Part shown: positions 29,780 through 41,084 of the stretch, piece after piece
Layout: the number at the start of each line of letters is the position of its first letter
Position numbering within the stretch: position 1 is the first letter of the stretch
Assembly (NCBI GenBank): GCA_934437985.1
Contig: CAKSBI010000002.1
Span: 1-64,000 of the forward strand
Reading direction: 5' to 3'
Origin: an uncultured Lachnospiraceae bacterium
Lineage (GTDB): Bacteria > Bacillota > Clostridia > Lachnospirales > Lachnospiraceae
DNA length: 64,000 nucleotides
Notes under the pieces: model-generated
What the model was told of the DNA's origin: nothing
What the model saw: the letters and a program-made list of their open reading frames with translations, nothing else
Databases searched by the model: none
Translations under genes and position numbers: made by a program

Positions 29780-31288
29780 ATGAATTTGAGACCGGAAGAA
29801 ATCAGTTCTGTTATTAAAGAACAGATTCAGAGATACAGCACGGGATTTGAAGTGTCTAACGTAGGCACGGTTATTCAGGTTGCCGATGGAATTGCCCGTG
29901 TACATGGACTGGAAAAGGCCATGCAGGGTGAACTTCTTGAGTTCCCTAATGAGATATACGGAATGGTCCTCAATCTGGAAGAAGATAACGTTGGTGTCGT
30001 TTTGCTTGGTGATAACAAGAATATCAACGAGGGTGATACAGTAAAGACAACCGGGCGGGTTGTTGAGGTACCTGTTGGTGACGCAATGCTTGGAAGAGTT
30101 GTCAATGCACTTGGACAGCCTATAGATGGGAAAGGTCCTATTGAGACAGATAAGTTCAGACAGATTGAAAGAGTGGCATCAGGAGTTATTTCAAGAAAAT
30201 CAGTTGATACTCCTCTTCAGACAGGTATCAAGGCTATTGATGCAATGGTTCCAATCGGAAGAGGTCAGCGTGAGCTTATTATCGGTGACAGACAGACTGG
30301 TAAGACAGCTATCGCTATTGATACGATTATTAACCAGAAGGGTCAGGGAGTAAAATGTATATACGTTGCTATTGGACAGAAGGCTTCAACAGTTGCTTCA
30401 ATAGTTAAGACTCTCGAAGAGTATGGTGCTATGGATTATACTACCATTGTAGTATCAACGGCAAGTGAGCTTGCACCGCTTCAGTATATTGCACCATATG
30501 CAGGATGTACTATTGGTGAGGAATGGATGGAGAATGGTCAGGATGTACTTGTAGTATATGATGACCTTAGTAAGCATGCAGTTGCTTACCGTACACTTTC
30601 ACTTCTCCTCCGCAGACCACCGGGACGTGAGGCATATCCCGGAGATGTATTCTACCTTCACTCAAGACTTTTGGAGAGAGCAGCCAGACTTAGTGATAAG
30701 TTAGGTGGAGGTTCACTTACAGCTCTTCCGATCATTGAGACACAGGCAGGAGACGTTTCGGCTTATATTCCTACCAACGTTATTTCAATTACAGATGGAC
30801 AGATATATCTTGAGACTGAGATGTTCAATTCAGGTTTCAGACCTGCAGTTAATGCCGGTTTGTCGGTATCACGAGTAGGTGGTTCTGCACAGATCAAGGC
30901 TATGAAGAAGGTTGCCGGCCCGATCAGAATCGAACTTGCACAGTTCCGTGAGCTTGCGGCATTCTCGCAGTTTGGTTCAGATCTTGATGATGACACTAAG
31001 CTTAAGCTTGCGCAGGGTGAGAGAATCAGGGAGGTTCTCAAGCAGGAACAGTATAAGCCAATGCCGGTTCAGTATCAGGTAATTATAATATATGCAGCTG
31101 TTAACAAGTATCTTCTTGACATCGATGTAGATAAGGTTCTTGAATTTGAAAAGGGATTCTTTGAGTACCTCGATACAAAGCATCCTGAAGTTCCCGGTGC
31201 CATCAGGGATGAGAAGGTTATATCCGATAAGACAGAGGAGATTCTTAAGAAGGCTATTGAAGAGTACAAGAAAGAATTCATGGTTTAA
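29780..31288 (+). CDS. atpA: ATP synthase F1 subunit alpha
   Basis: 502 residues. Walker A is GDRQTGKTA near residue 170; the catalytic-arginine region is in the signature [17 protein letters not shown] near 365. Binds nucleotide non-catalytically and shapes the catalytic sites of beta. AAGGAGGG stands upstream. Full length, no anomalies. Confidence 0.98.
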   Translation: MNLRPEEISSVIKEQIQRYSTGFEVSNVGTVIQVADGIARVHGLEKAMQGELLEFPNEIYGMVLNLEEDNVGVVLLGDNKNINEGDTVKTTGRVVEVPVGDAMLGRVVNALGQPIDGKGPIETDKFRQIERVASGVISRKSVDTPLQTGIKAIDAMVPIGRGQRELIIGDRQTGKTAIAIDTIINQKGQGVKCIYVAIGQKASTVASIVKTLEEYGAMDYTTIVVSTASELAPLQYIAPYAGCTIGEEWMENGQDVLVVYDDLSKHAVAYRTLSLLLRRPPGREAYPGDVFYLHSRLLERAARLSDKLGGGSLTALPIIETQAGDVSAYIPTNVISITDGQIYLETEMFNSGFRPAVNAGLSVSRVGGSAQIKAMKKVAGPIRIELAQFRELAAFSQFGSDLDDDTKLKLAQGERIREVLKQEQYKPMPVQYQVIIIYAAVNKYLLDIDVDKVLEFEKGFFEYLDTKHPEVPGAIRDEKVISDKTEEILKKAIEEYKKEFMV

Positions 31289-31318
31289 TAAGAGACTTGG
31301 TTGATTGGAGGATTTACT

Positions 31319-32200
31319 ATGGCCACAATGAGAGACATAAAGAGGCGTAAGGAAAGTATATCTAACACAGGTCAGATTACCAAGGCAATGAAGCTTGTGG
31401 CAACAGTTAAGCTTCAGAAGGCCAGAAGCCGTGCAGAGAATTCCAAGCCGTACTTTAATAAAATGTACAAGACCGTAGCCTCAATTCTTTCAAGATCAGG
31501 TGGTGTTATGCATCCGTATCTTGAAGGCAATGAAAGCAGCAAAAAAGCTGTTATAGTTGTTACCTCTAACAGAGGTCTTGCAGGCGGATATAATTCAAAT
31601 CTTATCAAGCTTGTTTCAAGGGATGAGAGATTTACGGCAGACAACACTGTTGTATATCCGGTCGGCAGAAAAGGCATCATAGGTCTTGCGAAGTTTGGGT
31701 ATGAAATGAAGACAGATTATTCAGAAGCAATCAATAATCCGTTATTCTCTGATGCAGTAGAAATTGGACGTGAAGTTCTTGAGGCTTATGAAAAGGGTGA
31801 GATAGGTGAGATATATATTGCCTATACTACATTTAAGAATACGGTATCACAGATACCGACGCTTCTTAAGCTTCTTCCATTGTCAGGTGATGATATGGAG
31901 CCTGATGAGGAAGACGAAGAGTTATCAGATGTAGATAAGCTTACACTTATGACATATGAGCCTGAGGCTGAGGAAGCACTTGAGCTTATTGTTCCAAAGT
32001 ATCTTAACAGTATTATATTTGGTGCGCTTGTTGAATCTGCAGCAAGCGAGAATGGTGCGAGAATGCAGGCAATGGATTCTGCAACAAGCAATGCTGAAGA
32101 GATGATAGATAGTTTGACGCTTTTGTACAACCGGGCCAGACAGAGTGCAATTACTCAGGAGCTTACTGAGATTATTGCAGGTTCGTCAGCGGTAGAGTAA
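31319..32200 (+). CDS. atpG: ATP synthase F1 subunit gamma
   Basis: 293 residues, the central rotating shaft. N-terminal helix MATMRDIKRRKESISNTGQITKAMKLVA and C-terminal helix with NRARQSAITQELTEIIAG are the paired coiled coil. A short acidic stretch near residue 200 (EPDEEDEELSDVD) is an insertion seen in many Clostridia. ATG 31319 follows TTGGAGGA; the upstream TTG (31301) is not needed. Confidence 0.96.
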   Translation: MATMRDIKRRKESISNTGQITKAMKLVATVKLQKARSRAENSKPYFNKMYKTVASILSRSGGVMHPYLEGNESSKKAVIVVTSNRGLAGGYNSNLIKLVSRDERFTADNTVVYPVGRKGIIGLAKFGYEMKTDYSEAINNPLFSDAVEIGREVLEAYEKGEIGEIYIAYTTFKNTVSQIPTLLKLLPLSGDDMEPDEEDEELSDVDKLTLMTYEPEAEEALELIVPKYLNSIIFGALVESAASENGARMQAMDSATSNAEEMIDSLTLLYNRARQSAITQELTEIIAGSSAVE

Positions 32201-32203
32201 TAG

Positions 32204-33631
<1,428 letters not shown>

Positions 33632-33647
33632 TGTTAGGAGGGGAATT

Positions 33648-34061
33648 ATGGCAGATAGTAAGACATTTCGTCTGTGTATAATCGCACCTGAAAGAATATT
33701 CTTTGATGATGATGTCGAGATGATTGAACTCAACACAACTGAAGGTGAGATTGGTATATTGCCGGAGCACATACCTCTTACTACGATCATTGCTCCAGGT
33801 GTTCTTAAGATAGACATGGGAGACGAGGTTAAAGAGGCTGCCCTTCTTGAGGGATTTATGGAAGTACAGAAGACTAAGGTTACTATTCTTGCAGAGTCTT
33901 GTGAGTGGCCGGATGAGATTGATATTAACCGTGCAAATGAAGCTAAGGTTCGTGCGGAAAGACGAATCAAGAGTGGAGATGCCCATATTAATCTTGCCAG
34001 GGCTGAGATGGCTCTCAAGCGTTCTCTTACAAGGATTGAAGTTGTAAGTAAGTACAATTGA
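33648..34061 (+). CDS. atpC: ATP synthase F1 subunit epsilon
   Basis: 137 residues: beta sandwich (NTTEGEIGILPEHIPLTT) and a C-terminal two-helix hairpin (RANEAKVRAERRIKS) that can inhibit hydrolysis. TTAGGAGGGG precedes ATG 33648; the in-frame ATG at 33609 lies inside atpD. Last gene of the operon, 48 bp before its terminator. Confidence 0.96.
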   Translation: MADSKTFRLCIIAPERIFFDDDVEMIELNTTEGEIGILPEHIPLTTIIAPGVLKIDMGDEVKEAALLEGFMEVQKTKVTILAESCEWPDEIDINRANEAKVRAERRIKSGDAHINLARAEMALKRSLTRIEVVSKYN

Positions 34062-34108
34062 TTGGTATAACAGTTAACGGTTAATGTAATACGTAATGAA
34101 TAACAACG

Positions 34109-34145
34109 CCCTGTTGTCGGTATTTTACTGATGACAGGGTTTTTG
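34109..34145 (+). terminator. Terminator of the ATP synthase operon
   Basis: CCCTGT (34109-34114) pairs with ACAGGG (34134-34139), with further partial pairing in the loop, followed by TTTTT. Placed between the convergent atpC and the minus-strand protease gene. Confidence 0.85.
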
Positions 34146-34182
34146 TATATGTTGAGTTAATTAATAAACCTGTGGATGATAA

Positions 34183-36696
34183 CTAACGCCTGCGGATGTT
34201 TAATGTGAATCTGTAACGATATTTTTTACCGGTTATGTTGTCGGTAAGTATAATGACCAGCTGTGTTTTTTTATTTTTCCGGTATGCAGCTTTAACAAGG
34301 GCATAACTTTTATGGCTGGTTATTTTCAGATATTTACGGTTGTATGAAAATTTACGCTTGTAATTTTTACTGCTGTACTTAAAGCTGATTTTTGCATATT
34401 TTTTTCCGGAGGAATTATAATACAAAGTCTTCCGTGAAAGCTTCGGACGGATTTTTGAATATATTTTTTGATATTTTGCATCGTGGTATTGAGGTGTCGA
34501 CACATTACCGGAGTGCACCGGAACTATCGAACTTATATCATATGGAGTCTGAACCGGATGCGATGCCGGGGCAGTGGCCGTACATGATGGGAAAGAGGTA
34601 TCTGAAGGAAGCGGAGTGTGTAAAAGAGCCGGGGAGTGCGAAGGCAACGGAGTGTGCGAAGGGGCTGGGGAGTGTGAAGATGCCGGAGTGTGTGAAGGGG
34701 CTGGGGAGTGTGAAGATGCCGGAGTGTGTGAAGGAGCCGGGGAGTATGAGGATGCCGGAGAGTGCGAAGGGGCCGGGGAGTGTGAAGATGCCGGAGTGTG
34801 TGAAGGAGCCGGAACGTATGAAGGCAGCGGAGTATCTGATGGAACAGGTGTGCATGAGTAAGATGGAGTTTCTGATGGCATCATTGTAGGTGATATGCCC
34901 GGATAAGTGTATGAATAATGCGTGGAAAATGTGTAAGTATTATTATCGTCGGTATTCCATCCGTTTGAGCACATGGCAATGATGTTAAAGGAGAGAGGCT
35001 GTCTTGTATTGGCATAGTGCTCATTTATTGTAAAAGACAGGGAATCTGTGCTGCTTCCGTTAATAACAATGGTACTGCCGTGTTCGAGCGTACCGGTCTC
35101 ATAGATGGTATCACCGGTACTGATACAGCCTGCAGTGTATGTATCCGAAGGAGATATCTTGAATGACAGGCCGGAAGCGGCAGCCATATCATTGTATACA
35201 TAAAATGAAAATGAAAGTATATTACCGGAGGCTGGCGAAGCATCCGTAAGAGATGCACCGGTACTCTGGTTATGTAATTCTATATTACTTATTGTAAGCT
35301 CGGGAATTGGTTCATAATCAAGAGTGTCCTTAAGGTTTGCAAGGGTAAACCTGTGGATGGACATATCTGATGCAGTATAATCCACATAATGGGTTGAAGC
35401 TTTTTCAATAATATGCCGGATGAAGGAGCTGTCATATGACCTGCCAAGAGCCTTAAATGATGATATAAGTGAAGCGGCAATACCTGAAACTATCGGGGTT
35501 GACATAGAAGTGCCGCTATTATATGCGTATGTATTGTTCCTGGCTGTGGAGTATATGTATTCCCCCGGTGCGATTAACCCATATATTGCATCAGGGCCGG
35601 ATGAATAAGACCAGTTTGAGAATCCGGACAGATTATTGCTGCTGTCTGATGACATAACACCGGTTACATTATTGAATGCGGCAGGATAATAGTCACCTGC
35701 CGGGGCAGTAAATCCATGCCCTGCTGCGTCGGAGGTCACAAGTGACTTGTTGCCGGCGGCAGCAAAGACAGCACAGTGTTTTGATGCATCAGATATGGCA
35801 GCTTCAAGCTTATCGCGTGTCGGGGAGGAAGACATAGGAGCACCGAAAGAGAGATTGATCACATCAGCCCCATTATTCACGGCGTATGAAAGAGCCTTAA
35901 TAACCTTACTGATTCCAAAGTTACCGGAAGCGTCACTTGCTTTTAACAGCATAAGCCGTGTATTATATGCAACACCTGTACCGCCTGATGAATTACCGGC
36001 AGTCATGCCGATTATGCCTGCTACATGCGTACCATGTGAATCTGAACTGTCATCCATGGGATAGGGGTCGTCATTATAAAAATCATAACCATATATATCA
36101 TCTGTGTATCCGTTATTATCATCGTCAACATCCTGTTCCCCATCTGCTTCTGAATAGTTGATCCAGAGATTGTCAATGAGGTCCGGATGATTATAGTCTG
36201 TTCCGGAATCTATAATGGCAACAACCGTATCTTTTCCGGAAGGATATGTATCATCATTACTGTAATATTCAAAATCTATAGTATCAAGATACCACTGCCG
36301 GCTGCGTGCAGGGTCATCAGATGAAGAATTATTATACATGGAGGTACAATCATGGAGTGAAATATCCCTTACAACATCAATAACAGACGGAATCTGATTA
36401 ATTGAATTGATAAGATGTGTGGGAACATCTGCCTCGTACATGGAATAACTCTCAAATTCATATATAAGGGAAAGATTTTTAATGTCTAAACTGGTAATAT
36501 ATGGAGAAATGTCTGCGCCAGATGCGGGACCTCCGGAAGATATTATTACATGTGTATATCCTGTGTCAGGATAAAATGTATCTGAACCTGCTGAAACACC
36601 GGCAGAAAATATCATAACTGACAGCATAGATAAAAACAGCACAAATGAAAAAAAAACTGATATTGGTTCTCTGTGATTAGATGTATGTATAATCAT
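34183..36696 (-). CDS. Secreted subtilisin-like serine protease (S8) with Pro/Ser/His repeats and basic C-terminal module
   Basis: About 837 residues: Sec signal peptide (1-35, FSAG-VSA), an inhibitor-like prodomain, the S8 catalytic domain with Asp in AIIDSGTDYNHP, His in SDSHGTHVAGIIG and Ser in SGTSMSTPIVSG, an all-beta middle domain, a repeat region with a 12-residue unit (PASSHSPAPSHT type), and a lysine-rich C-terminal module. The start at 36696 has AGGTGG 8 nt upstream; an in-frame start at 36771 would put 25 residues before the signal peptide. It is divergent from the NHLM export operon and shares its promoter region. It could mature exported proteins or the exported peptide (inference). 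Confidence 0.9.
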   Translation of the reverse strand: MIIHTSNHREPISVFFSFVLFLSMLSVMIFSAGVSAGSDTFYPDTGYTHVIISSGGPASGADISPYITSLDIKNLSLIYEFESYSMYEADVPTHLINSINQIPSVIDVVRDISLHDCTSMYNNSSSDDPARSRQWYLDTIDFEYYSNDDTYPSGKDTVVAIIDSGTDYNHPDLIDNLWINYSEADGEQDVDDDNNGYTDDIYGYDFYNDDPYPMDDSSDSHGTHVAGIIGMTAGNSSGGTGVAYNTRLMLLKASDASGNFGISKVIKALSYAVNNGADVINLSFGAPMSSSPTRDKLEAAISDASKHCAVFAAAGNKSLVTSDAAGHGFTAPAGDYYPAAFNNVTGVMSSDSSNNLSGFSNWSYSSGPDAIYGLIAPGEYIYSTARNNTYAYNSGTSMSTPIVSGIAASLISSFKALGRSYDSSFIRHIIEKASTHYVDYTASDMSIHRFTLANLKDTLDYEPIPELTISNIELHNQSTGASLTDASPASGNILSFSFYVYNDMAAASGLSFKISPSDTYTAGCISTGDTIYETGTLEHGSTIVINGSSTDSLSFTINEHYANTRQPLSFNIIAMCSNGWNTDDNNTYTFSTHYSYTYPGISPTMMPSETPSYSCTPVPSDTPLPSYVPAPSHTPASSHSPAPSHSPASSYSPAPSHTPASSHSPAPSHTPASSHSPAPSHTPLPSHSPALLHTPLPSDTSFPSCTATAPASHPVQTPYDISSIVPVHSGNVSTPQYHDAKYQKIYSKIRPKLSRKTLYYNSSGKKYAKISFKYSSKNYKRKFSYNRKYLKITSHKSYALVKAAYRKNKKTQLVIILTDNITGKKYRYRFTLNIRRR
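34597..34838 (-). repeat. 36-bp imperfect tandem repeats in the protease gene
   Basis: Units of 36 bp encode the 12-residue linker motif, around six copies with small variations (Thr/Ala/Leu substitutions). The linker keeps the repeat in frame. Such repeats change copy number easily by slippage, so linker length is probably variable among strains. Confidence 0.75.
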
Positions 36697-36742
36697 GTTA
36701 TGGTCCACCTGGCAATGCCGGATAAATATTTGTTGAAAAACG

Positions 36743-36780
36743 TTATGTTTAATGATAACATAAAAACACATTTGTTACAA
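36743..36780. promoter_or_regulatory. Divergent promoter/operator between protease and NHLM operon
   Basis: An inverted repeat TTATGTT-N7-AACATAA (36743-36763) lies in the intergenic region. On the minus strand, TTGTAA (36775-36780), 17 bp, TATCAT (36752-36757) is a good promoter for the protease, and the inverted repeat overlaps its -10 box and start region. It is therefore a candidate operator. For the plus strand I see only a weak TTGTTG (36730-36735). Confidence 0.5.
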
Positions 36781-36810
36781 TAATTTTTGATTTTTACGGG
36801 GGAGCATTTG

Positions 36811-37992
36811 ATGACAGTGGGAGCAGGCAGGATACGTCGTATTATACTTATTTTTACATTAATATTGTTGTGCGGATTATCCGCAGTGTGCTTTACGGGC
36901 TGTTCTGCAGAACAGCAGGCATGGCATGCGGTGGATAATAACGAGATTAATATTGCGCTTATCGGTGATGAGGAATTCTTCAGGTACGGAGGAGCCTATG
37001 ATGCGATGGAGTATGCTGCCGATGAATTCAGCGGGCAGACCGGGGTGAAGGTTAATCTTAAGCTGTTCAATGATAATGGTGATTATAATACGGGTGTTGC
37101 ACTTGCATCAGAGATTGCAGAGGATGACAGTATATCGGTAACTATAAGCAAGCAGGAATTAGATATTATTGATACTGTTGCCAGTATATTTAATGCCAAT
37201 AAGAAACCCCTTATTGTAACGAACGGCTGTTACGACAGAACATCGGCCCAGGGATATTCGTATCTTATTACAGACTTTATCAATGCAGACACAACCGGGA
37301 GGTACATGGGAAAGTATGCTGTTGATGAGGGATACAGGACTATTGCGTACTGTCATTCAGATACAGAATACGAAAAGGATGAGCTTAAGGGAGTGCAGAG
37401 CTTTATAAAAAACACAGGCACAAAGATTGTCGATACGGTGATAGGCCCATTTACACAGGAAGAGTTTGACGAATGCTATGACAGATGGTGTTCACTTGAT
37501 GTGGATGCGGTATACATAAGTATATATGAATACCTCTGCGGAAGTGACATTATCAGGATGCTTAGGGAGAAGGGCTCTGATATACCGGTAATGACGGATT
37601 ATGCAATGGAGAATGACTATGATATAGAGATTAATGGAGAGTATATGGATGGAACAGTTATACTGCCATTATATCCGTTTGAGAAGAATGATATGTACAA
37701 TAAGATATATAATGGATTTAAGGCCAGGTACAGGTATGGTGCATCGGCATCAGTAATGCAGTCATATGAGCTTGTAAGCATGATATGCGGATATCTTAAT
37801 TCAGGCATTAAGACATCATCTGAATTCATGGATTGCATGAAGAGTGAGGATGGATATGAGACAACGGCAGGCGTGATACATTTTGATGCGAATGGAGTGC
37901 TCGTGACTGAGAATGTCTGGTATATGAAGTTCGAGGATGGTGCATTTGATCTTTTCAGGAATGCACAGATAGAAAAAGGAGAGGGAGAATGA
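36811..37992 (+). CDS. Lipoprotein of the type 1 periplasmic-binding fold, NHLM operon
   Basis: About 393 residues: lipoprotein signal peptide with lipobox FTGC near residue 31, then a two-lobed binding-protein fold (INIALIGDEEFFRYGGAYDAMEYAADE) similar to branched-chain amino-acid/ABC ligand-binding proteins. The ligand is unknown; a small-molecule or peptide sensor is likely because no matching permease is nearby. Start at 36811 follows GGGGGAG. The stop overlaps the next start by 4 bp, so it is the first gene of the export operon. Confidence 0.8.
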   Translation: MTVGAGRIRRIILIFTLILLCGLSAVCFTGCSAEQQAWHAVDNNEINIALIGDEEFFRYGGAYDAMEYAADEFSGQTGVKVNLKLFNDNGDYNTGVALASEIAEDDSISVTISKQELDIIDTVASIFNANKKPLIVTNGCYDRTSAQGYSYLITDFINADTTGRYMGKYAVDEGYRTIAYCHSDTEYEKDELKGVQSFIKNTGTKIVDTVIGPFTQEEFDECYDRWCSLDVDAVYISIYEYLCGSDIIRMLREKGSDIPVMTDYAMENDYDIEINGEYMDGTVILPLYPFEKNDMYNKIYNGFKARYRYGASASVMQSYELVSMICGYLNSGIKTSSEFMDCMKSEDGYETTAGVIHFDANGVLVTENVWYMKFEDGAFDLFRNAQIEKGEGE

Positions 37993-38903
37993 AGTCTGAT
38001 CTGTTTAGAAAAAATGCTGTAGAGAGTATGGCAACCCCTGAGATGCTTGACAGACATGTGCGGATTGTAAAACCATCAATGTGGTTATTGTGGGTGGCAG
38101 GAATTATTGGGTTTGTCACCATTATATTATGGGGAATCACATATAATATATCTGACGGCATAGATGTCGGAGGCGTTATTTTTACAAGTAAGGATATCGT
38201 AAACGTTGGTGCTAAGAGAGATGATATTCTTGCAGATGTACTGGTAAAGAGCGGTGAGTATGTAGAGAGTGGTGATATAGTTGCAGTAATGAGGGATGAT
38301 GAGACCCTCAAAAGAATAAATGAGTATGAAGATAAGCTTGGTACTATTGACCCCGAATCGGAAGAGTATTCCGGTATACAGAAACGCATTGAGTTATTGC
38401 GGAGGGAGTACAGCTATAACACAGTTATTAAAACTGATTATTCCGGTTATGTCCAGTCAGTAAAGAATGTGGGTAATATGGTTTTGGCAGGGGAGACTAT
38501 CGTATCTGTCATGTCCGACAGTGGATACGATGAGCTTATTGCGTATGTGCCATTTGAGTATACCAGGGTGCTTGAACTGGGAATGGAGACACAGGTTACG
38601 CCTTGCTATGCAGACAGAGAAGAATTTGGTTATATGATTGGAGTTATAACTTCTATATCCTCTGTTCCGGCCACAGAAGAGAGTATAATTAAGAACTTTG
38701 GGACAATCTCATATGTAGATGGGATAATCCAGGATTCGACCTGTGTTGAGGTAAGGATAAAGCTTGATCCGGATATGAATTCTTCTAACCGGTACAAATG
38801 GTCTAATCCAAAGGGGGAGAAGCTTTCTGTTGGTTATGGAACCCAGTGTGATGTCAGGATCATAATGGATACATATCATCCTTATGAGCTTTTATTTAAT
38901 TAA
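37989..38903 (+). CDS. NHLM bacteriocin-system secretion protein (HlyD-type membrane fusion)
   Basis: 304 residues: cytoplasmic N-terminus, one membrane helix (about 33-54), then a lipoyl/HlyD half-motif (VGAKRDDILADVLVKSGEYVESGDIVA) and a beta-barrel region, with only a short coiled coil (RINEYEDKLG). Similar adaptors accompany NHLM-type C39 exporters and bridge the ABC protein to the cell exterior. Overlaps the lipoprotein gene by 4 bp and reaches 17 bp from the exporter start. Confidence 0.85.
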   Translation: MKSDLFRKNAVESMATPEMLDRHVRIVKPSMWLLWVAGIIGFVTIILWGITYNISDGIDVGGVIFTSKDIVNVGAKRDDILADVLVKSGEYVESGDIVAVMRDDETLKRINEYEDKLGTIDPESEEYSGIQKRIELLRREYSYNTVIKTDYSGYVQSVKNVGNMVLAGETIVSVMSDSGYDELIAYVPFEYTRVLELGMETQVTPCYADREEFGYMIGVITSISSVPATEESIIKNFGTISYVDGIIQDSTCVEVRIKLDPDMNSSNRYKWSNPKGEKLSVGYGTQCDVRIIMDTYHPYELLFN

Positions 38904-38919
38904 AAGGTGGAGAAATAAT

Positions 38920-41067
38920 ATGAGCAGAGTAAAAAAGGTGCCTGTGATATTACAGATGGAGGCTCTTGAGTGTGGAGCGGCATCACTTGGTATGATATTA
39001 GAATATTATGGAAAACACGTTCCGCTTGAAAAGCTCAGGATTGACTGTAATGTTTCGAGGGATGGAAGTAATGCCAAATATATTATCCTGGCGGCACAGT
39101 TCTATGGTCTTAAAGGTAAGGCCTATAGAATGGGGGCAGAGAGAATACGTCAGTATGACAATTATCCGGTGGTAATCCATTGGAATTTTAACCATTTTGT
39201 TGTACTGTGTGGATTCAAAAGGAATGGGGATGCTGTAATTAATGATCCGGCGTGTGGAAGGACAACTGTTTCAAAAGAGGAATTTGACAGGTCATTCACC
39301 GGGATAGTAATGTCATTTGACATTACGGAAGCATTTGAGCGTGGTGGTGAAAGATATAATCTGTTGAAGTTTATAAGAAAACGCTCGGCAGGGCTCAGGC
39401 TGCCATTGATATTTGTAACCTCAATGGGCTTGCTGAGTGCTTTTTTATATTCACTTAAGCCGGGTCTGTACAAGATGTTTACAGACAGGATTCTTATTGG
39501 AAAGGATACGTTCTGGATGAAGTATATACTTGCCGGCATGCTGGGCATACTCGTGTTCGGATTTGTATTCGAGACACTTCAGGATACATATCTGTCAAGG
39601 ATTAAGGCGAAGATAAGTGCTGATACCTCGGCAGAATTCATGTGGCATGTTTTAAGGCTTCCTGTTGAATTTTTTTCACAGAGATTTACCGGAGATATCG
39701 TGTCCAGGCTTAAGAGCAACAATGAGATTGCATACACTTTATGTACAGGTATATTTCCGGTAGGATTGAATTGTGCAATGATACTCGTATACCTTATATA
39801 TATGATAGCATACGACCCGGGTCTTACCTGTATCGGCGTTGGTGCTGCTGTTATCGATATTGTTGTTATACGTATGACTTCAAGGTATATTGTCAATAAT
39901 GCCAGAAACAGCCAGAGGGACATGGGTAAGCTCTCGGGAATGACCTCTGCCTGCATATATATGATGGAAACAATAAAAGCAAGCGGGGCAGAGCATGGTT
40001 TTTTTCAAAAGATTTCGGGGTATCAGGCGAAGTATAATAATTCAGTCCAGGACAGTCGTAATGTGAACGTGTATATGAACGCAATTCCTGTTTTGTTGTC
40101 ATCGGTTGCGGAATGTGCGGTTATGCTTATTGGTGTTTACAATATTTTTTCGGGAAAGTTTACTATAGGAATGCTTATGGCGTTTCAGGGATTTGTCGGA
40201 AGCTTTATGTCACCTGTAACATCTCTGGTGTCTTCGTTTCAGTCATATCAGGAAATGAATGGGATGGCTGAAAGAGTGGATGATGTACTTAACTATAAGA
40301 CAGATATTGACATTCATATACCCGGACAGGAGATGGAGTACCTGCCGCTCACAGGTGAAGTGGAATTCTGCCATGTTGATTTTGCATATAGCAAGGCGGC
40401 ACCGCCTGTTATATCAGATTTTAACCTGAAAGTTCCAAAAGGCTGTATGGTGGCACTCGTCGGCGGAAGCGGAAGCGGAAAATCAACGCTGGCAAAGATA
40501 ATGTCAGGTCTGTACAGGCCCCTGGCAGGACAGATTACTTTTGATGGCAGGACAATTGATGAGATTGACAGAAATGTATTTACTAACTCACTTGCTGTGG
40601 TGGACCAGAATATTTCGATGTTTGAGGGTACAGTCAGGGAGAATGTCTCAATGTGGGATGTAACAATGTCTGAACAGAGTATTATCAGGGCCTGCCAGGA
40701 TGCATGTATACATGATGATATTATGTCGAGAAAAGGCGGCTATGACTATGTGATATCTGAAGGAGGAAGTAATTTTTCCGGTGGACAGAGACAGAAGCTT
40801 GAGATTGCCAGGGCGCTTGCAATAGAGCCGTCTATCATTATACTTGATGAGGCAACGTCGGCACTTGATACTGAAGCTGAGAAGAAGGTTATGGATGCCA
40901 TCAGGAAAAGAAATATCACATGCTTTGTAATTGCACACCGCCTGTCAACAATAAGGGATGCAGATATAATAATATATCTTGACAGGGGAAAAGAAGTGGA
41001 ACGGGGAACACATAATGAACTGATCTGTCTTAATGGCAGATATGCCGGACTTGTTAAGAATGAGTAA
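38920..41067 (+). CDS. NHLM-type bacteriocin exporter: C39 peptidase - ABC permease - ATPase
   Basis: About 715 residues. C39 peptidase domain: Gln12 and Cys18 in LQMEALECGAASL, His92 in WNFNHFVVL, Asp109 in VINDPACG, a complete catalytic set that cleaves after double-glycine leaders. Six-helix transmembrane domain (about 165-450) and ATPase with Walker A GGSGSGKST, signature NFSGGQRQKLEIARAL and Walker B IIILDEATSALD. RBS GGTGGAG places the start at 38920. It should cleave and export the peptide encoded 2.3 kb downstream. Confidence 0.95.
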   Translation: MSRVKKVPVILQMEALECGAASLGMILEYYGKHVPLEKLRIDCNVSRDGSNAKYIILAAQFYGLKGKAYRMGAERIRQYDNYPVVIHWNFNHFVVLCGFKRNGDAVINDPACGRTTVSKEEFDRSFTGIVMSFDITEAFERGGERYNLLKFIRKRSAGLRLPLIFVTSMGLLSAFLYSLKPGLYKMFTDRILIGKDTFWMKYILAGMLGILVFGFVFETLQDTYLSRIKAKISADTSAEFMWHVLRLPVEFFSQRFTGDIVSRLKSNNEIAYTLCTGIFPVGLNCAMILVYLIYMIAYDPGLTCIGVGAAVIDIVVIRMTSRYIVNNARNSQRDMGKLSGMTSACIYMMETIKASGAEHGFFQKISGYQAKYNNSVQDSRNVNVYMNAIPVLLSSVAECAVMLIGVYNIFSGKFTIGMLMAFQGFVGSFMSPVTSLVSSFQSYQEMNGMAERVDDVLNYKTDIDIHIPGQEMEYLPLTGEVEFCHVDFAYSKAAPPVISDFNLKVPKGCMVALVGGSGSGKSTLAKIMSGLYRPLAGQITFDGRTIDEIDRNVFTNSLAVVDQNISMFEGTVRENVSMWDVTMSEQSIIRACQDACIHDDIMSRKGGYDYVISEGGSNFSGGQRQKLEIARALAIEPSIIILDEATSALDTEAEKKVMDAIRKRNITCFVIAHRLSTIRDADIIIYLDRGKEVERGTHNELICLNGRYAGLVKNE

Positions 41068-41084
41068 GAGGGAGAAAGAAGCAG

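Noticed and set aside
34597..34838. Regular repeats resembling a CRISPR array
   Set aside because: The repeats are contiguous, in frame and encode a Pro/Ser/His linker of the protease; there are no unique spacers.
34538..34889. Long open frames on both other frames in the protease repeat region
   Set aside because: They arise from the low-complexity 36-bp repeats; the S8 frame contains the catalytic residues and the signal peptide.
38884..38919. Longer N-terminus for the NHLM exporter
   Set aside because: The extra 12 codons overlap the MFP gene and have no ribosome site; GGTGGAG supports the ATG at 38920.
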